Source: Neobacillus paridis (GTDB lineage: Bacteria; Bacillota; Bacilli; Bacillales; Cytobacillaceae). Taken from it: a stretch of 64,000 nt of DNA. Each line of letters opens with the position of its first letter. Position 1 is the stretch's first letter. The notes under the pieces were generated by a model. It had not been told where the DNA came from and did not search any database. It saw only the letters and a list, made by a program, of their open reading frames with translations. Position numbers and translations under genes: made by a program. Shown piece by piece: positions 1 through 7,919 of the stretch. Where the stretch lies: contig NZ_JAESWB010000211.1 in the NCBI RefSeq assembly GCF_016765675.1, positions 1 to 64,000 of the forward strand, given 5' to 3'.

Positions 1-10
1 AATTAAATAG

Positions 11-127
<117 letters not shown>

Positions 128-151
128 TGTTTTAATAAAACAATATTTTTC

Positions 152-171
152 TATTATCGCGGGGTGGAGCA
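152..171 (+). repeat. 20-bp copy of the tRNA-fMet 5' end and its leader
   Basis: The 20 bases at 152-171 are identical to 291-310, which are the 6-base leader and first 14 bases of the initiator tRNA gene. After base 171 the two diverge, so this copy has no D-loop, anticodon or T-arm and cannot be a tRNA. It looks like a relic of a tRNA gene lost by deletion, or of a recombination event inside the tRNA cluster. Confidence 0.7.
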
Positions 172-296
172 ACGAGCGTTGCTTCAATGAATAAACTCCG
201 AGTTGTCCCGACGCATTAGCTCCTCTGAATAAGCTGGTAGAGGAAGGGACAGTCCTTATGCATGGGGCATAGGAAAATTTTATATCTTATTATTAT

Positions 297-370
<74 letters not shown>

Positions 371-373
371 TCT

Positions 374-450
374 GGTCTGGTAGTTCAGCTGGTTAGAATG
401 CCTGCCTGTCACGCAGGAGGTCGCGGGTTCGAGTCCCGTCCAGACCGCCA
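374..450 (+). tRNA. tRNA-Asp (GTC anticodon)
   Basis: A 77-base gene with encoded 3' CCA. The acceptor stem GGTCTGG pairs with CCAGACC, the discriminator is G, the anticodon loop ctgtcac gives GTC, and the T-arm gcgggttcgagtcccgt is perfect. It starts three bases after the initiator tRNA, so both are cotranscribed with the rRNA operon. Confidence 0.96.
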
Positions 451-466
451 TCTTCAAAAAATAGTC

Positions 467-495
467 AGCACGAAACGATGTTTCGGCTTTTTTTA
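467..495 (+). terminator. Intrinsic terminator after the rRNA/tRNA operon
   Basis: Stem CGAAAC-gat-GTTTCG extended by AGC/GCT and followed by a run of seven T. It lies 17 bases after tRNA-Asp and closes the rrn transcript. Confidence 0.8.
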
Positions 496-532
496 TGTTC
501 GCTAACTAAAAGACTACATATCAAATACGTTC

Positions 533-559
533 CCTTAGGAAACATCCTAAGGTTTTTTT
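533..559 (+). terminator. Second intrinsic terminator before tsaE
   Basis: Perfect 8-bp stem CCTTAGGA-aaca-TCCTAAGG followed by seven T. Together with the hairpin at 467 it forms a tandem terminator isolating the strongly transcribed rrn operon from tsaE. Confidence 0.85.
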
Positions 560-616
560 GTATAAAAATAAGGTAAAATGAAGATAAAGATTTTTTACAG
601 TAAAATAGGTGATTAG

Positions 617-1072
617 ATGGCCCAGTATGAACTAAAAACAAATAATTCAGAGGAAACCAGTGAATTTGCAGAAAGAATTGCCGCCCATTTGCAGCCGGGT
701 GATGTGATTGCCCTTGAAGGCGATTTAGGGGCAGGCAAAACTACTTTTACAAAAGGTATTGCTAAAGGTTTGGATATTAAGAGGACTGTTAACAGCCCCA
801 CTTTTACCATTATAAAAGAGTATCAGGGGAGGCTCCCTTTATATCATATGGATGTCTATCGGGTAGAAGATTCATTGGAGGATTTGGGATTTGATGAATA
901 CTTTGAAGGTCATGGTGTCACTGTAGTGGAATGGGCCCATGTCATCAAAGAGCAGCTGCCTAATGAGCTGTTAACGGTTTATTTATATCATCATGAAGGC
1001 GAACAGCGAACCATCGTCCTCATTCCCAAAGGCCGAAGATATGAGCAATTATGTAAGGAGATTTTTCAATGA
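617..1072 (+). CDS. tsaE: tRNA t6A biosynthesis ATPase TsaE (YdiB)
   Basis: TsaE is the ATPase that drives the TsaB-TsaD-TsaE complex, which adds threonylcarbamoyl to A37 of ANN-decoding tRNAs. The 151-residue product has a Walker A motif GDLGAGKTT at residues 35-43, the NSPTF switch region near 59-63 and VVEWAH near 103-108, all standard for the family, and is of normal length. The ATG at 617 is preceded by a modest aggtgatt. It overlaps tsaB by four bases and begins the four-gene operon tsaE-tsaB-rimI-tsaD, the order known from B. subtilis ydiBCDE. B. subtilis places thiL upstream; here the rrn operon lies there instead. Confidence 0.95.
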   Translation: MAQYELKTNNSEETSEFAERIAAHLQPGDVIALEGDLGAGKTTFTKGIAKGLDIKRTVNSPTFTIIKEYQGRLPLYHMDVYRVEDSLEDLGFDEYFEGHGVTVVEWAHVIKEQLPNELLTVYLYHHEGEQRTIVLIPKGRRYEQLCKEIFQ

Positions 1073-1776
1073 CGATTTTAGCGATCGATACTTCCAATAA
1101 TCCGTTGGGGGTAGCGCTTTTACAGGAAGATCAAGTAATTGGTGAATATATTACCAATTTAAAAAAGAATCACTCCATTCGGATCATGCCGGCGATTCAG
1201 ACACTCATGGAGGATTGTGAAAAGCAGCCGACAGATTTGACAAAAATTGTGGTCGCCAAGGGTCCAGGCTCTTATACTGGAGTAAGAATTGGCGTAACCA
1301 TTGCGAAAACATTAGCGTGGTCGTTAAATATTCCTCTTGTCGGCATTTCCAGCCTGGAGGTATTGGCAGCCGCGCCGGCAAGACGCTTTGAAGGCTATGT
1401 GTCACCTATATTTGACGCTAGAAGGGGACAAGTCTATACAGGGTTGTACCGTTTTGAAAATGGTAGACTTACCACCGTTGAACCAGATCAGTTAGCAATG
1501 GCTGTAGATTGGGCACCCAAATTAGCGCAACTAGGCCAAGCTGTTTTGTTTGTCGGTAATGATGTGCCGCTTCATCGCAAGGTATTTGAAGAAAGATTGG
1601 GGTCAAAGGCGATTTTTGCAAATCCAACTGAACAAAATCCCCGTCCTGCTGAGCTAGCATGGTTAGGAAAAGATAAGCCGGGTGAGGATGTGCATACTTT
1701 TGTGCCTAACTATATTCGCTTAGCGGAGGCCGAAGCAAAGTGGCTGGAGAAACAAGGAAAAACTTTAAATGGATAG
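1069..1776 (+). CDS. tsaB: tRNA t6A biosynthesis protein TsaB (YdiC)
   Basis: TsaB is the non-catalytic ASKHA-fold partner that dimerises with TsaD in t6A37 synthesis. The product is 235 residues with the family opening ILAIDTSN (3-10) and the conserved KGPGSYTGVRIG block (64-75). The start ATG overlaps the tsaE stop (ATGA), implying translational coupling. The C-terminal half is variable, as usual for this family. Its neighbours, TsaE before and TsaD two genes later, support the role directly. Confidence 0.93.
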   Translation: MTILAIDTSNNPLGVALLQEDQVIGEYITNLKKNHSIRIMPAIQTLMEDCEKQPTDLTKIVVAKGPGSYTGVRIGVTIAKTLAWSLNIPLVGISSLEVLAAAPARRFEGYVSPIFDARRGQVYTGLYRFENGRLTTVEPDQLAMAVDWAPKLAQLGQAVLFVGNDVPLHRKVFEERLGSKAIFANPTEQNPRPAELAWLGKDKPGEDVHTFVPNYIRLAEAEAKWLEKQGKTLNG

Positions 1777-1786
1777 GAAATGAGAA

Positions 1787-2236
1787 ATGGACGATTCATA
1801 TGTATTTCGCTATATGCGAGAAGATGATATTGACCAGGTTTTAGAGGTGGAACATGCTTCTTTCACGCTGCCGTGGAGCAGGGAGGCTTTTTATAATGAA
1901 TTACACAATAACCAATTTGCGGTTTACATTGTCATTGAACATGACAAAAGGGTAGTTGGTTACTGCGGAGCATGGATGATTGTGGATGAAGCACATGTGA
2001 CGAATGTTGCCATCCTCCCGGAATATCGCGGAAAAAAACTTGGTGACGCGATGATGCGCTATTTAATGGAACTTGCCCGTCTTAAAGGAGTCCGGACAAT
2101 GACACTGGAAGTGAGGGTGACGAATCATATCGCTCAATCGCTGTATCGAAAAATGGGATTCCAAAATGGCGGCATTCGGAAAAATTATTATTCGGATAAT
2201 CAAGAAGACGCCTTAGTAATGTGGGTGAACGTATGA
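1787..2236 (+). CDS. rimI: Ribosomal protein alanine N-acetyltransferase RimI
   Basis: GNAT-fold acetyltransferase of 149 residues. The acetyl-CoA pyrophosphate loop is RGKKLGDA (81-88), after the beta-strand [10 protein letters not shown], and the C-terminal block with SLYRKMGFQ is the RimI signature. RimI acetylates the N-terminus of ribosomal protein S18 in E. coli; in Bacilli the target is less established, but the gene is nearly always embedded in the t6A operon as here. It starts ten bases after tsaB with gaaatgag upstream and overlaps tsaD. Confidence 0.92.
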   Translation: MDDSYVFRYMREDDIDQVLEVEHASFTLPWSREAFYNELHNNQFAVYIVIEHDKRVVGYCGAWMIVDEAHVTNVAILPEYRGKKLGDAMMRYLMELARLKGVRTMTLEVRVTNHIAQSLYRKMGFQNGGIRKNYYSDNQEDALVMWVNV

Positions 2237-3249
2237 AAAAGGATTTGTTAATTTTAGGAATTGAAACAAGCTGCGATGAAACGGCAGCGGCGATTACAAA
2301 GAATGGCCGCGAAATTATCGCGAACGTTGTAGCATCGCAAATTGAAAGCCATAAACGCTTTGGAGGGGTTGTCCCGGAGATTGCCTCCAGACATCATGTT
2401 GAACAAATAACGATTGTGATCGAAGCGGCGCTTAAGCAGGCAAATGTCACAATGTCAGAAATTGATGCAATTGCTGTTACTGAAGGCCCGGGTTTGGTAG
2501 GTGCTCTCTTAATAGGGGTTAATGCGGCGAAAGCGCTGGCCTTTGCGCATCAAAAACCGCTTGTGCCAGTCCATCATATTGCCGGGCATATTTATGCCAA
2601 TCGGCTGGTAACAGAACTGCAGTTTCCACTCTTAGCCCTGGTCGTCTCAGGGGGACATACAGAGCTGGTCTATATGAAGGAACATGGTCATTTTGAGGTG
2701 ATTGGGGAAACGCGCGATGACGCTGCCGGCGAGGCCTATGACAAGGTAGCCAGGGTATTAAATATGCCGTATCCTGGGGGTCCGCATATTGATCGTTTGG
2801 CTCACGAAGGCAGCCCGGTGATTGATTTGCCACGGCCCTGGCTTGAAGGCTCTTATGACTTTAGCTTCAGCGGGTTAAAATCAGCTGTTATTAACACTGT
2901 CCACAATGCTGAGCAGCGCGGTGAAGCGATTGCCCCAGAGGATTTAGCTGCGAGCTTTCAGGCAAGTGTAGTCGATGTCTTAGTGAAAAAAACCGTCGAT
3001 GCCGTTGCGGAATATGGAGTAAAACAGGTGTTAGTAGCCGGTGGGGTGGCCGCAAACAAAGGTCTTAGAAGTGCTTTAGAGGAAGCCTTTTCCGGCTTGG
3101 ATGTGGAATTAGTGATACCGCCGTTATCATTTTGCACCGATAATGCTGCCATGATTGCGGCAGCCGGCAGTGTAATGTTTGAAAAAGGAGTCAGAGCGGA
3201 TTTGTCTCTTAATGCGATTCCTGGACTTGAAATTGAGATATTTAATTAA
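2233..3249 (+). CDS. tsaD: tRNA N6-threonylcarbamoyladenosine transferase TsaD
   Basis: Catalytic subunit of t6A37 synthesis, 338 residues from the ATG at 2233. Metal-binding HHIAGH lies at 114-119, with GIETSCDET at 9-17, SGGHTELV near 140 and [13 protein letters not shown] near 163, all hallmarks of the Gcp/Kae1/Qri7 family. A GTG at 2221 is in frame, but the ATG at 2233 overlaps the rimI stop as ATGA and is the better-coupled start. Last gene of the tsa operon; an intrinsic terminator follows eight bases after the stop. Confidence 0.95.
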   Translation: MKKDLLILGIETSCDETAAAITKNGREIIANVVASQIESHKRFGGVVPEIASRHHVEQITIVIEAALKQANVTMSEIDAIAVTEGPGLVGALLIGVNAAKALAFAHQKPLVPVHHIAGHIYANRLVTELQFPLLALVVSGGHTELVYMKEHGHFEVIGETRDDAAGEAYDKVARVLNMPYPGGPHIDRLAHEGSPVIDLPRPWLEGSYDFSFSGLKSAVINTVHNAEQRGEAIAPEDLAASFQASVVDVLVKKTVDAVAEYGVKQVLVAGGVAANKGLRSALEEAFSGLDVELVIPPLSFCTDNAAMIAAAGSVMFEKGVRADLSLNAIPGLEIEIFN

Positions 3250-3256
3250 AACTGGG

Positions 3257-3285
3257 CCCTCCTTTTTTTGGAGGGTTATTTTTTT
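3257..3285 (+). terminator. Terminator of the tsaE-tsaD operon
   Basis: Stem CCCTCC-ttttttt-GGAGGG with a downstream T-rich tail (ttattttttt). Confidence 0.85.
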
Positions 3286-3290
3286 AGCTA

Positions 3291-3332
3291 ATAAGGAGGT
3301 ATAAAATTTTCCTAAATTTTATACCTCCTTAT
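3291..3332. repeat. Perfect 19-bp inverted repeat carrying SD-like cores
   Basis: Arms 3291-3309 and 3314-3332 are perfect reverse complements around a 4-base loop (tcct). Each arm includes aaggaggt, an anti-16S Shine-Dalgarno core, in opposite directions. No reading frame begins near it. It may be a bidirectional terminator or a palindromic repeat element. Confidence 0.75.
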
Positions 3333-3393
3333 GTCGCATAAATTCAACTACGCCTCTGCCTTCGTCCTTAAGGACTCGCCAGTCGACGAGTTT

Positions 3394-3459
3394 TCATTTA
3401 ACCAATCGTTTAATTAAAACTGGCTAATGTGCCCTTAATTAAACGATTGATTAAATTGG
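3394..3459. repeat. Inverted repeat centred on an AT-rich loop
   Basis: CAATCGTTTAATTAA at 3403-3417 is exactly mirrored at 3435-3449, and pairing continues imperfectly to about 3394 and 3459. It lies directly before the DnaA-box cluster, and the AT-rich arms could be part of the same nucleoprotein site. Confidence 0.6.
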
Positions 3460-3475
3460 AGAAAAACATAAAAAA

Positions 3476-3631
3476 TGTGGATAAGTCGCTTATGTAATAA
3501 TCCAATTGTGGGTAATTCATTCAATAATTGTGGATAATGTGGATAAAAACAGATATTTTTGTGGATAATGTGGAAAAGTTAAATCATGTTTATGAGTTAG
3601 CTATTCTTCATGTGGATAAAATTGTGGAAAA
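3476..3631. promoter_or_regulatory. DnaA-box cluster (eight 9-mers) between tsaD and the ABC-F gene
   Basis: Five perfect copies of TGTGGATAA, the reverse complement of the DnaA box TTATCCACA, occur at 3476, 3529, 3538, 3560 and 3611. One-mismatch copies occur at 3507 (TGTGGGTAA), 3569 and 3623 (TGTGGAAAA). All point the same way, and the pairs at 3529/3538 and 3560/3569 are directly abutted. From memory, B. subtilis has a DnaA-box cluster in the same gcp(tsaD)-ydiF gap among the few strong chromosomal DnaA sites that titrate DnaA and restrain initiation. The intergenic location here is the same, so conserved function is a strong inference. Confidence 0.88.
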
Positions 3632-3667
3632 GATATTTTGAAGGTTACAGCATAATTTTTTATCATT

Positions 3668-3707
3668 AAAAAAAGCTGCCATACCAGAAAAGGCGGGTTC
3701 GGCAGCC
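3668..3707 (-). terminator. Terminator of the ABC-F gene
   Basis: On the minus strand, GGCTGCC...GGCAGC forms a stem followed by TTTTTTT (the a-run at 3668-3674). It lies 14 bases beyond the stop codon of the ABC-F gene. Confidence 0.8.
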
Positions 3708-3721
3708 GTCAAATAGATAAG

Positions 3722-5641
3722 TTATTCCGCCAGCTCAGCCCATTCATCCATTAACTGATCAAGCTGGGCCTTTGTCTTTTTATTGCTTTGGGTAATCTCC
3801 ATTACCTTTTGATGATCCTGAAAAATCTCAGGATCGCATAAAAGCTGTTCATACTCTTGAATTTGCGCTTCCAATTCTTCAATTCGCTGTTCAATTTCTT
3901 CCAGCTTGCGTTTCCGCTGACGTTCCAGCTTCTTACTTTCCTTATCTTGTTGATAACTTACTTTTTCTGAACGGTCAGCAGCGGCAGCCTTTTTCTCGAG
4001 AGAGGCAAGCTCAATAGCAGCGAGTTCTTCCTGTTCCAATTTCTTCTCGACGTAATAATCATAATCTCCAAGAAACTCAGTGCTCCCCTCGTGGCTCAGC
4101 TCAATCACCTTCGTTGCAATCCGATTGATAAAATATCTGTCATGGGAAACAAATAAAAGTGTCCCTGGATAGTCGATTAAGGCATTTTCAAGGACTTCTT
4201 TGCTATCAAGATCAAGATGGTTTGTTGGTTCATCCAAGATTAGCAGATTGGCTTTTTCCATCATCAGCTTTGCTAAGGCCAGCCGTGCTTTTTCACCACC
4301 GCTCAGCGATGAGACATTTTTTAATACATCATCACCGGAAAAAAGAAAATTTCCAAGCACAGTGCGGATTTCCTTTTCTGGTTTAAGTGGGTATTCATCC
4401 CAAAGTTCGTTTAAGACCCGTTTGTTGGAAGTCAAGTTTGCCTGCTCCTGGTCATAATAACCAATCAATAAATTGGACCCATATAAAATTTCTCCGCCAA
4501 GCGGTTTTAGCTTTTTAATAATCGTCTTAAGCAGAGTGGACTTACCGATGCCGTTTGGGCCGACCAAAGCAATGCTGTCACCCCTAAATACGCGGAAAGA
4601 AATGTTCTCCGATACTTTCTCGCCATCATAACCGACTGCAAGGGAATTTACCGCTAATACATCGTTGCCACTTTGCTTTTCAATGTCAAATGAAAAATTG
4701 GCAGACTTTTCATCACCTAACGGACGGTCGATAACTTCCATTTTCTCTAGCCTTTTCCTCCGGCTTTGCGCCCGTTTCGTCGTTGTCGCCCGGGCGATAT
4801 TGCGCTGGATAAAATCTTGCAGGGCAGCGATTTCTTGCTGCTGTTTTTCATATAGCTTCATGTCACGTTCAAAATTGGCTGCCTTCTGTTCTAAATAAGC
4901 ACTATAATTGCCGCTAAACCGTTGGATGCGGTTGCGCGATAATTCGTACACCTGAGTGACCACTTTGTCCAAGAAATAGCGGTCGTGCGAAACAATTAAA
5001 ATGGCCCCATCATACCCTTGTAAATATTGTTCAAGCCAGGAGAGCGTTTCGATATCCAGATGGTTGGTGGGCTCGTCCAATATTAAAATGTCCGGTTTCG
5101 TCAGCAGTAACTTACCTAACGCAAGCCGTGTTTTTTGACCGCCACTGAGGCTTGAGATCATCAATGAATGGTCATGAAAATTGAGTCCATGCAGCACGGA
5201 GCGAATATCCGCTTCAAATTGATAGCCGCCAAGTTCTTTAAACTGGATCTGTAAATGGTCATATTCATGAATAATTCGTTCGTACTTTGCCTGATGGTTA
5301 AAAATATCAGGATCAGCCATTTGCTCCTCAAGCTTGCGTAAAGATTTTTCCATCTTTCGAAGTGCTTCGAAGACACTCAACATTTCCTCCCAGATGGATA
5401 AATTGGATTCCAAACCGGTATTCTGGGCTAAATAGCCGATTGTTACCTCTTTCGGCTTGATGATCACGCCGCCATCATAAGACAGATGTCCAGCAATAAT
5501 TTTCAATAATGTCGATTTACCTGCCCCGTTACGGCCGACGAGGGCGACGCGGTCCCGAGTTTGTAATTCTAGCTTTATATTCGATAAAATAAGGTCAGCA
5601 CCATAATATTTTTGTAATTGATTAACTTGCAGTAAAATCAT
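3722..5641 (-). CDS. ydiF: ABC-F family ATPase (YdiF type)
   Basis: Soluble protein of 639 residues with two ATP-binding cassettes and no membrane segments, the ABC-F layout. Cassette 1: Walker A GRNGAGKST at 36-44, signature LSGGQ near 165, Walker B ILILDEPTNHLD near 186. Cassette 2 repeats these with GPNGIGKST and LSGGEKARLA. The linker between them is charged and helical, and the C-terminal ~80 residues form a predicted coiled coil rich in E, K and Q. ABC-F proteins act on the ribosome; this subgroup has no settled role. An upstream in-frame ATG at 5647 is too close to the gaggtga SD, while 5641 is seven bases away, so 5641 is chosen. Gene order matches B. subtilis. Confidence 0.92.
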   Translation of the reverse strand: MILLQVNQLQKYYGADLILSNIKLELQTRDRVALVGRNGAGKSTLLKIIAGHLSYDGGVIIKPKEVTIGYLAQNTGLESNLSIWEEMLSVFEALRKMEKSLRKLEEQMADPDIFNHQAKYERIIHEYDHLQIQFKELGGYQFEADIRSVLHGLNFHDHSLMISSLSGGQKTRLALGKLLLTKPDILILDEPTNHLDIETLSWLEQYLQGYDGAILIVSHDRYFLDKVVTQVYELSRNRIQRFSGNYSAYLEQKAANFERDMKLYEKQQQEIAALQDFIQRNIARATTTKRAQSRRKRLEKMEVIDRPLGDEKSANFSFDIEKQSGNDVLAVNSLAVGYDGEKVSENISFRVFRGDSIALVGPNGIGKSTLLKTIIKKLKPLGGEILYGSNLLIGYYDQEQANLTSNKRVLNELWDEYPLKPEKEIRTVLGNFLFSGDDVLKNVSSLSGGEKARLALAKLMMEKANLLILDEPTNHLDLDSKEVLENALIDYPGTLLFVSHDRYFINRIATKVIELSHEGSTEFLGDYDYYVEKKLEQEELAAIELASLEKKAAAADRSEKVSYQQDKESKKLERQRKRKLEEIEQRIEELEAQIQEYEQLLCDPEIFQDHQKVMEITQSNKKTKAQLDQLMDEWAELAE

Positions 5642-5800
5642 GTTCATTCACCTCTATACTTACAAATAGTGTACCTTATTCCCGAAAGGGCGGCAATACG
5701 AGCAAAAAAGCCGTAATTGGATAAAAAAATATACCGTTAGTTCAAAGTTTCACACACATCGACAAAAAAATATAGTATCATTTGGGAGGAGGTATTTATA

Positions 5801-6295
5801 ATGGCTGAGTTTACTCATTTTAATGAAGAAGGAAGAGCAAAGATGGTGGACGTCAGCAATAAGCCGAAAACAGTCCGCACTGCTTTTGCTCATTCCAGTA
5901 TTACCGTAAGTGAAGAAATTTACCAAAAAATAACGCATCATGAAATGAAAAAAGGCGATGTCTTGGCAGTTGCTCAAGTTGCTGCGGTAATGGCGGCCAA
6001 GAAAACCTGGGAGATCATTCCGATGTGCCACCCTATTCCGTTAACAGGGATAAATATTAGTTTTTCCTGGGAGCAAATTCAATTAAAACAATACCAGTTA
6101 CATATTGCCGTATCTGTGAAAACAATCGGTAGCACGGGAGTTGAGATGGAAGCGTTAACAGCAGCCTCTGCGTGTGCTTTAACGGTCTATGACATGTGTA
6201 AAGCAGTGGATAAGGGTATGGTAATCGGACCAACTTATTTAGTGGAAAAAACCGGCGGTAAAAGTGGTGACTATAAAAGAACCGACCTGATTTGA
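5801..6295 (+). CDS. moaC: Cyclic pyranopterin monophosphate synthase MoaC
   Basis: MoaC completes the first step of molybdenum cofactor synthesis, turning the MoaA product 3',8-cyclo-7,8-dihydroGTP into cyclic pyranopterin monophosphate. The 164-residue product has the family blocks MVDVSNK (15-21), [11 protein letters not shown] (about 72-82) and [10 protein letters not shown] (about 111-120), plus the terminal GGKSGDY. A strong SD (gggaggagg) precedes the ATG. It is separate from moaA, moaE and moaD at 54-57 kb but fits the B. subtilis ydi order. Its product serves the molybdoenzymes at 36-51 kb. Confidence 0.95.
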   Translation: MAEFTHFNEEGRAKMVDVSNKPKTVRTAFAHSSITVSEEIYQKITHHEMKKGDVLAVAQVAAVMAAKKTWEIIPMCHPIPLTGINISFSWEQIQLKQYQLHIAVSVKTIGSTGVEMEALTAASACALTVYDMCKAVDKGMVIGPTYLVEKTGGKSGDYKRTDLI

Positions 6296-6340
6296 ACATG
6301 CAGCAATGGAGCTAATACTTGAAGCGGGGTGAAGGAGAGA

Positions 6341-6997
6341 ATGTCGAATGAAACGACGAAGATTCCACAGGCAACAGCAAAGCGGCTACCGTTATATTAT
6401 CGGTTTTTAAAAAATCTGCATTCTTCTGGTAAACAAAGGGTGTCGTCAGCAGAGTTAAGTGAAGCAGTGAAGGTTGATTCAGCTACAATTCGCAGGGATT
6501 TTTCCTATTTTGGTGCCCTCGGGAAAAAAGGATATGGCTATAATGTAAATTATTTATTATCCTTTTTTCGGAAAACTCTGGACCAGGATGAATTAACGAA
6601 AGTAGCCCTAATTGGTGTGGGTAATTTAGGAACTGCCTTTTTAAATTATAATTTTATGAAAAATAATAATACCAAAATCACCTGCGCCTTCGATGTTGAC
6701 CCTGGAAAGGTTGGAACATTAATTGGTGATGTTCCAGTTTTTGCGATGGATGATTTAGAAAAACATTTAAACGAAGAAGAGATTTCGGTGGTTATTTTAA
6801 CAGTACCGGCTCAGGTTGCCCAATTGATTACGGACCGTCTTGGCAACACGAATGTAAAGGGGATCCTGAACTTTACCCCGGCAAGATTAAATGTCGCCAA
6901 ATCGATTCGCGTACATCACATTGACCTCGCAGTTGAACTGCAATCACTGGTGTACTTTTTGAAGCATTATCCGAATGTCGACGAAACCGAAGAATAG
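6341..6997 (+). CDS. rex: Redox-sensing transcriptional repressor Rex
   Basis: Rex senses the NADH/NAD+ ratio and represses fermentation and anaerobic respiration genes until NADH rises. The 218-residue product has an N-terminal winged helix ([16 protein letters not shown], then [12 protein letters not shown]) and a Rossmann domain with GVGNLGTAF near 89. The C-terminal swapped helix ends in [11 protein letters not shown]. The ATG at 6341 has aaggag four bases upstream, so the in-frame GTG at 6329 is not needed. The redox link suits a genome carrying two anaerobic respiration operons. Confidence 0.95.
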   Translation: MSNETTKIPQATAKRLPLYYRFLKNLHSSGKQRVSSAELSEAVKVDSATIRRDFSYFGALGKKGYGYNVNYLLSFFRKTLDQDELTKVALIGVGNLGTAFLNYNFMKNNNTKITCAFDVDPGKVGTLIGDVPVFAMDDLEKHLNEEEISVVILTVPAQVAQLITDRLGNTNVKGILNFTPARLNVAKSIRVHHIDLAVELQSLVYFLKHYPNVDETEE

Positions 6998-7000
6998 GAG

Positions 7001-7037
7001 AAAAAGCTTTTCTGATGATGATCAGGGAAGCTTTTTT
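7001..7037 (+). terminator. Terminator of rex
   Basis: AAAAAGCTT at 7001-7009 pairs with AAGCTTTTT at 7028-7036, and an inner ctga/tcag pair lengthens the stem; it ends in a T tract. Confidence 0.75.
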
Positions 7038-7244
7038 TAATTGTCTAAGTGAAAGCATGGTGTCAGGCACTGCAACAGGTACATGAGGCCATGCGTTTAT
7101 TTATTGATGGGATAGCAGAAAAGACAAAAAGGGAGGATCGTAGTTTGAAGCTGTCCGGAAGGGGACGATGATTTGGTGATAGCTGTGCGGGATAATTGGC
7201 AATCAGCCCTATTTTCCAAAAAACAGAAAATAAAATTTTATAGC
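7038..7244. other. Gap between rex and yhbD with a short coding-like fragment
   Basis: In B. subtilis tatAy-tatCy follow rex here; neither is present. The gap has GGTGTCAGGCAC at 7059-7070, repeated at 8480, and an open frame from about 7072 to 7165 whose last part reads MRLFIDGIAEKTKREDRS and so on to a TGA. This fragment has no good RBS and no recognised family, and could be a gene relic. Confidence 0.35.
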
Positions 7245-7272
7245 GTAACAATGTTATGTTACACTGTAAAAT
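7245..7272 (+). promoter_or_regulatory. Dyad GTAACA-N6-TGTTAC at the yhbD promoter
   Basis: A perfect 6-bp dyad at 7245-7250 and 7257-7262 sits just before a TAAAAT -10 candidate (7267-7272) and the yhbD RBS gaaagggg. The spacing resembles operators of MerR-like proteins, which lie between -35 and -10. YhbD itself has a MerR-like HTH, so autoregulation is possible. No good -35 is visible. Confidence 0.4.
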
Positions 7273-7290
7273 AGAAAGGGGTTATCGAAA

Positions 7291-7914
7291 ATGAGCGAGG
7301 AGTTAATTTCCAAAAAGGACTTATTGAGTTTAACCGGAATTTCGTATGGGCAGTTATACCGCTGGAAACGGAAGGATCTTATACCAGAGGAATGGTTTAT
7401 CCGTAAATCAACATTTACAGGTCAAGAAACCTTTTTTCCCAAGGAAAGGATATTGGAACGGATTGAAAAAATTCAAACAATGAAGGAGAATTTGTCGCTG
7501 GATGAATTGGCAGATCTGTTATCACCAAATGTAACGGAAATTATTTTAACAAAGGATGAACTTATAAAACGTAACATTGTTTCAGAGACGGTTATGAATA
7601 TTTACCAAGAAAGTGAGAGTGGCCATTTTCAGTTTGATTTTTCGAGGATTCTTGAGGCAAATGTATTGGAAAAACTGCTGCAATCAGGGGAGATCAATTT
7701 AGACGAAGGAAAAATGCTGCTTCAGCTTTTAAAGCTAAACCGCCCGCTAATTGAACAAAAACATGGGGAAATCGTCATCACGAGAAAGCTGGGGGTGTCC
7801 TCCTGTTTGCTGCTGATTAATGCTGAAAGTTTTCATTTTGAGTCTGGGACAAAGGTAGTTGCCAAGCTCTCGCTGTTAACCTGCATAGAGGAACTAAAGG
7901 CAAAATTATTTTAA
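7291..7914 (+). CDS. yhbD: YhbD family protein (MerR-like HTH, DUF4004)
   Basis: A 207-residue protein. The N-terminal ~70 residues, with LISKKDLLSLTGISYGQLYR then RWKRKDLIPEEWF, form a MerR-like helix-turn-helix typical of YhbD. The central part has a SLDELADLLSPN block, and the rest is acidic and helical. B. subtilis yhbD lies beside the bactofilin genes yhbE and yhbF; here it precedes a bactofilin-like gene by five bases. It likely regulates, or works with, that cytoskeletal protein. SD gaaagggg, ATG start. Its position between rex and ydiK is not the B. subtilis location. Confidence 0.8.
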   Translation: MSEELISKKDLLSLTGISYGQLYRWKRKDLIPEEWFIRKSTFTGQETFFPKERILERIEKIQTMKENLSLDELADLLSPNVTEIILTKDELIKRNIVSETVMNIYQESESGHFQFDFSRILEANVLEKLLQSGEINLDEGKMLLQLLKLNRPLIEQKHGEIVITRKLGVSSCLLLINAESFHFESGTKVVAKLSLLTCIEELKAKLF

Positions 7915-7919
7915 ATGTC

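Noticed and set aside
3476..3631. Reading the DnaA boxes as a second replication origin
   Set aside because: No dnaA, dnaN or DNA-unwinding element adjoins them, and the local gene order is that of the ydi region, so a titration or regulatory cluster is more likely.
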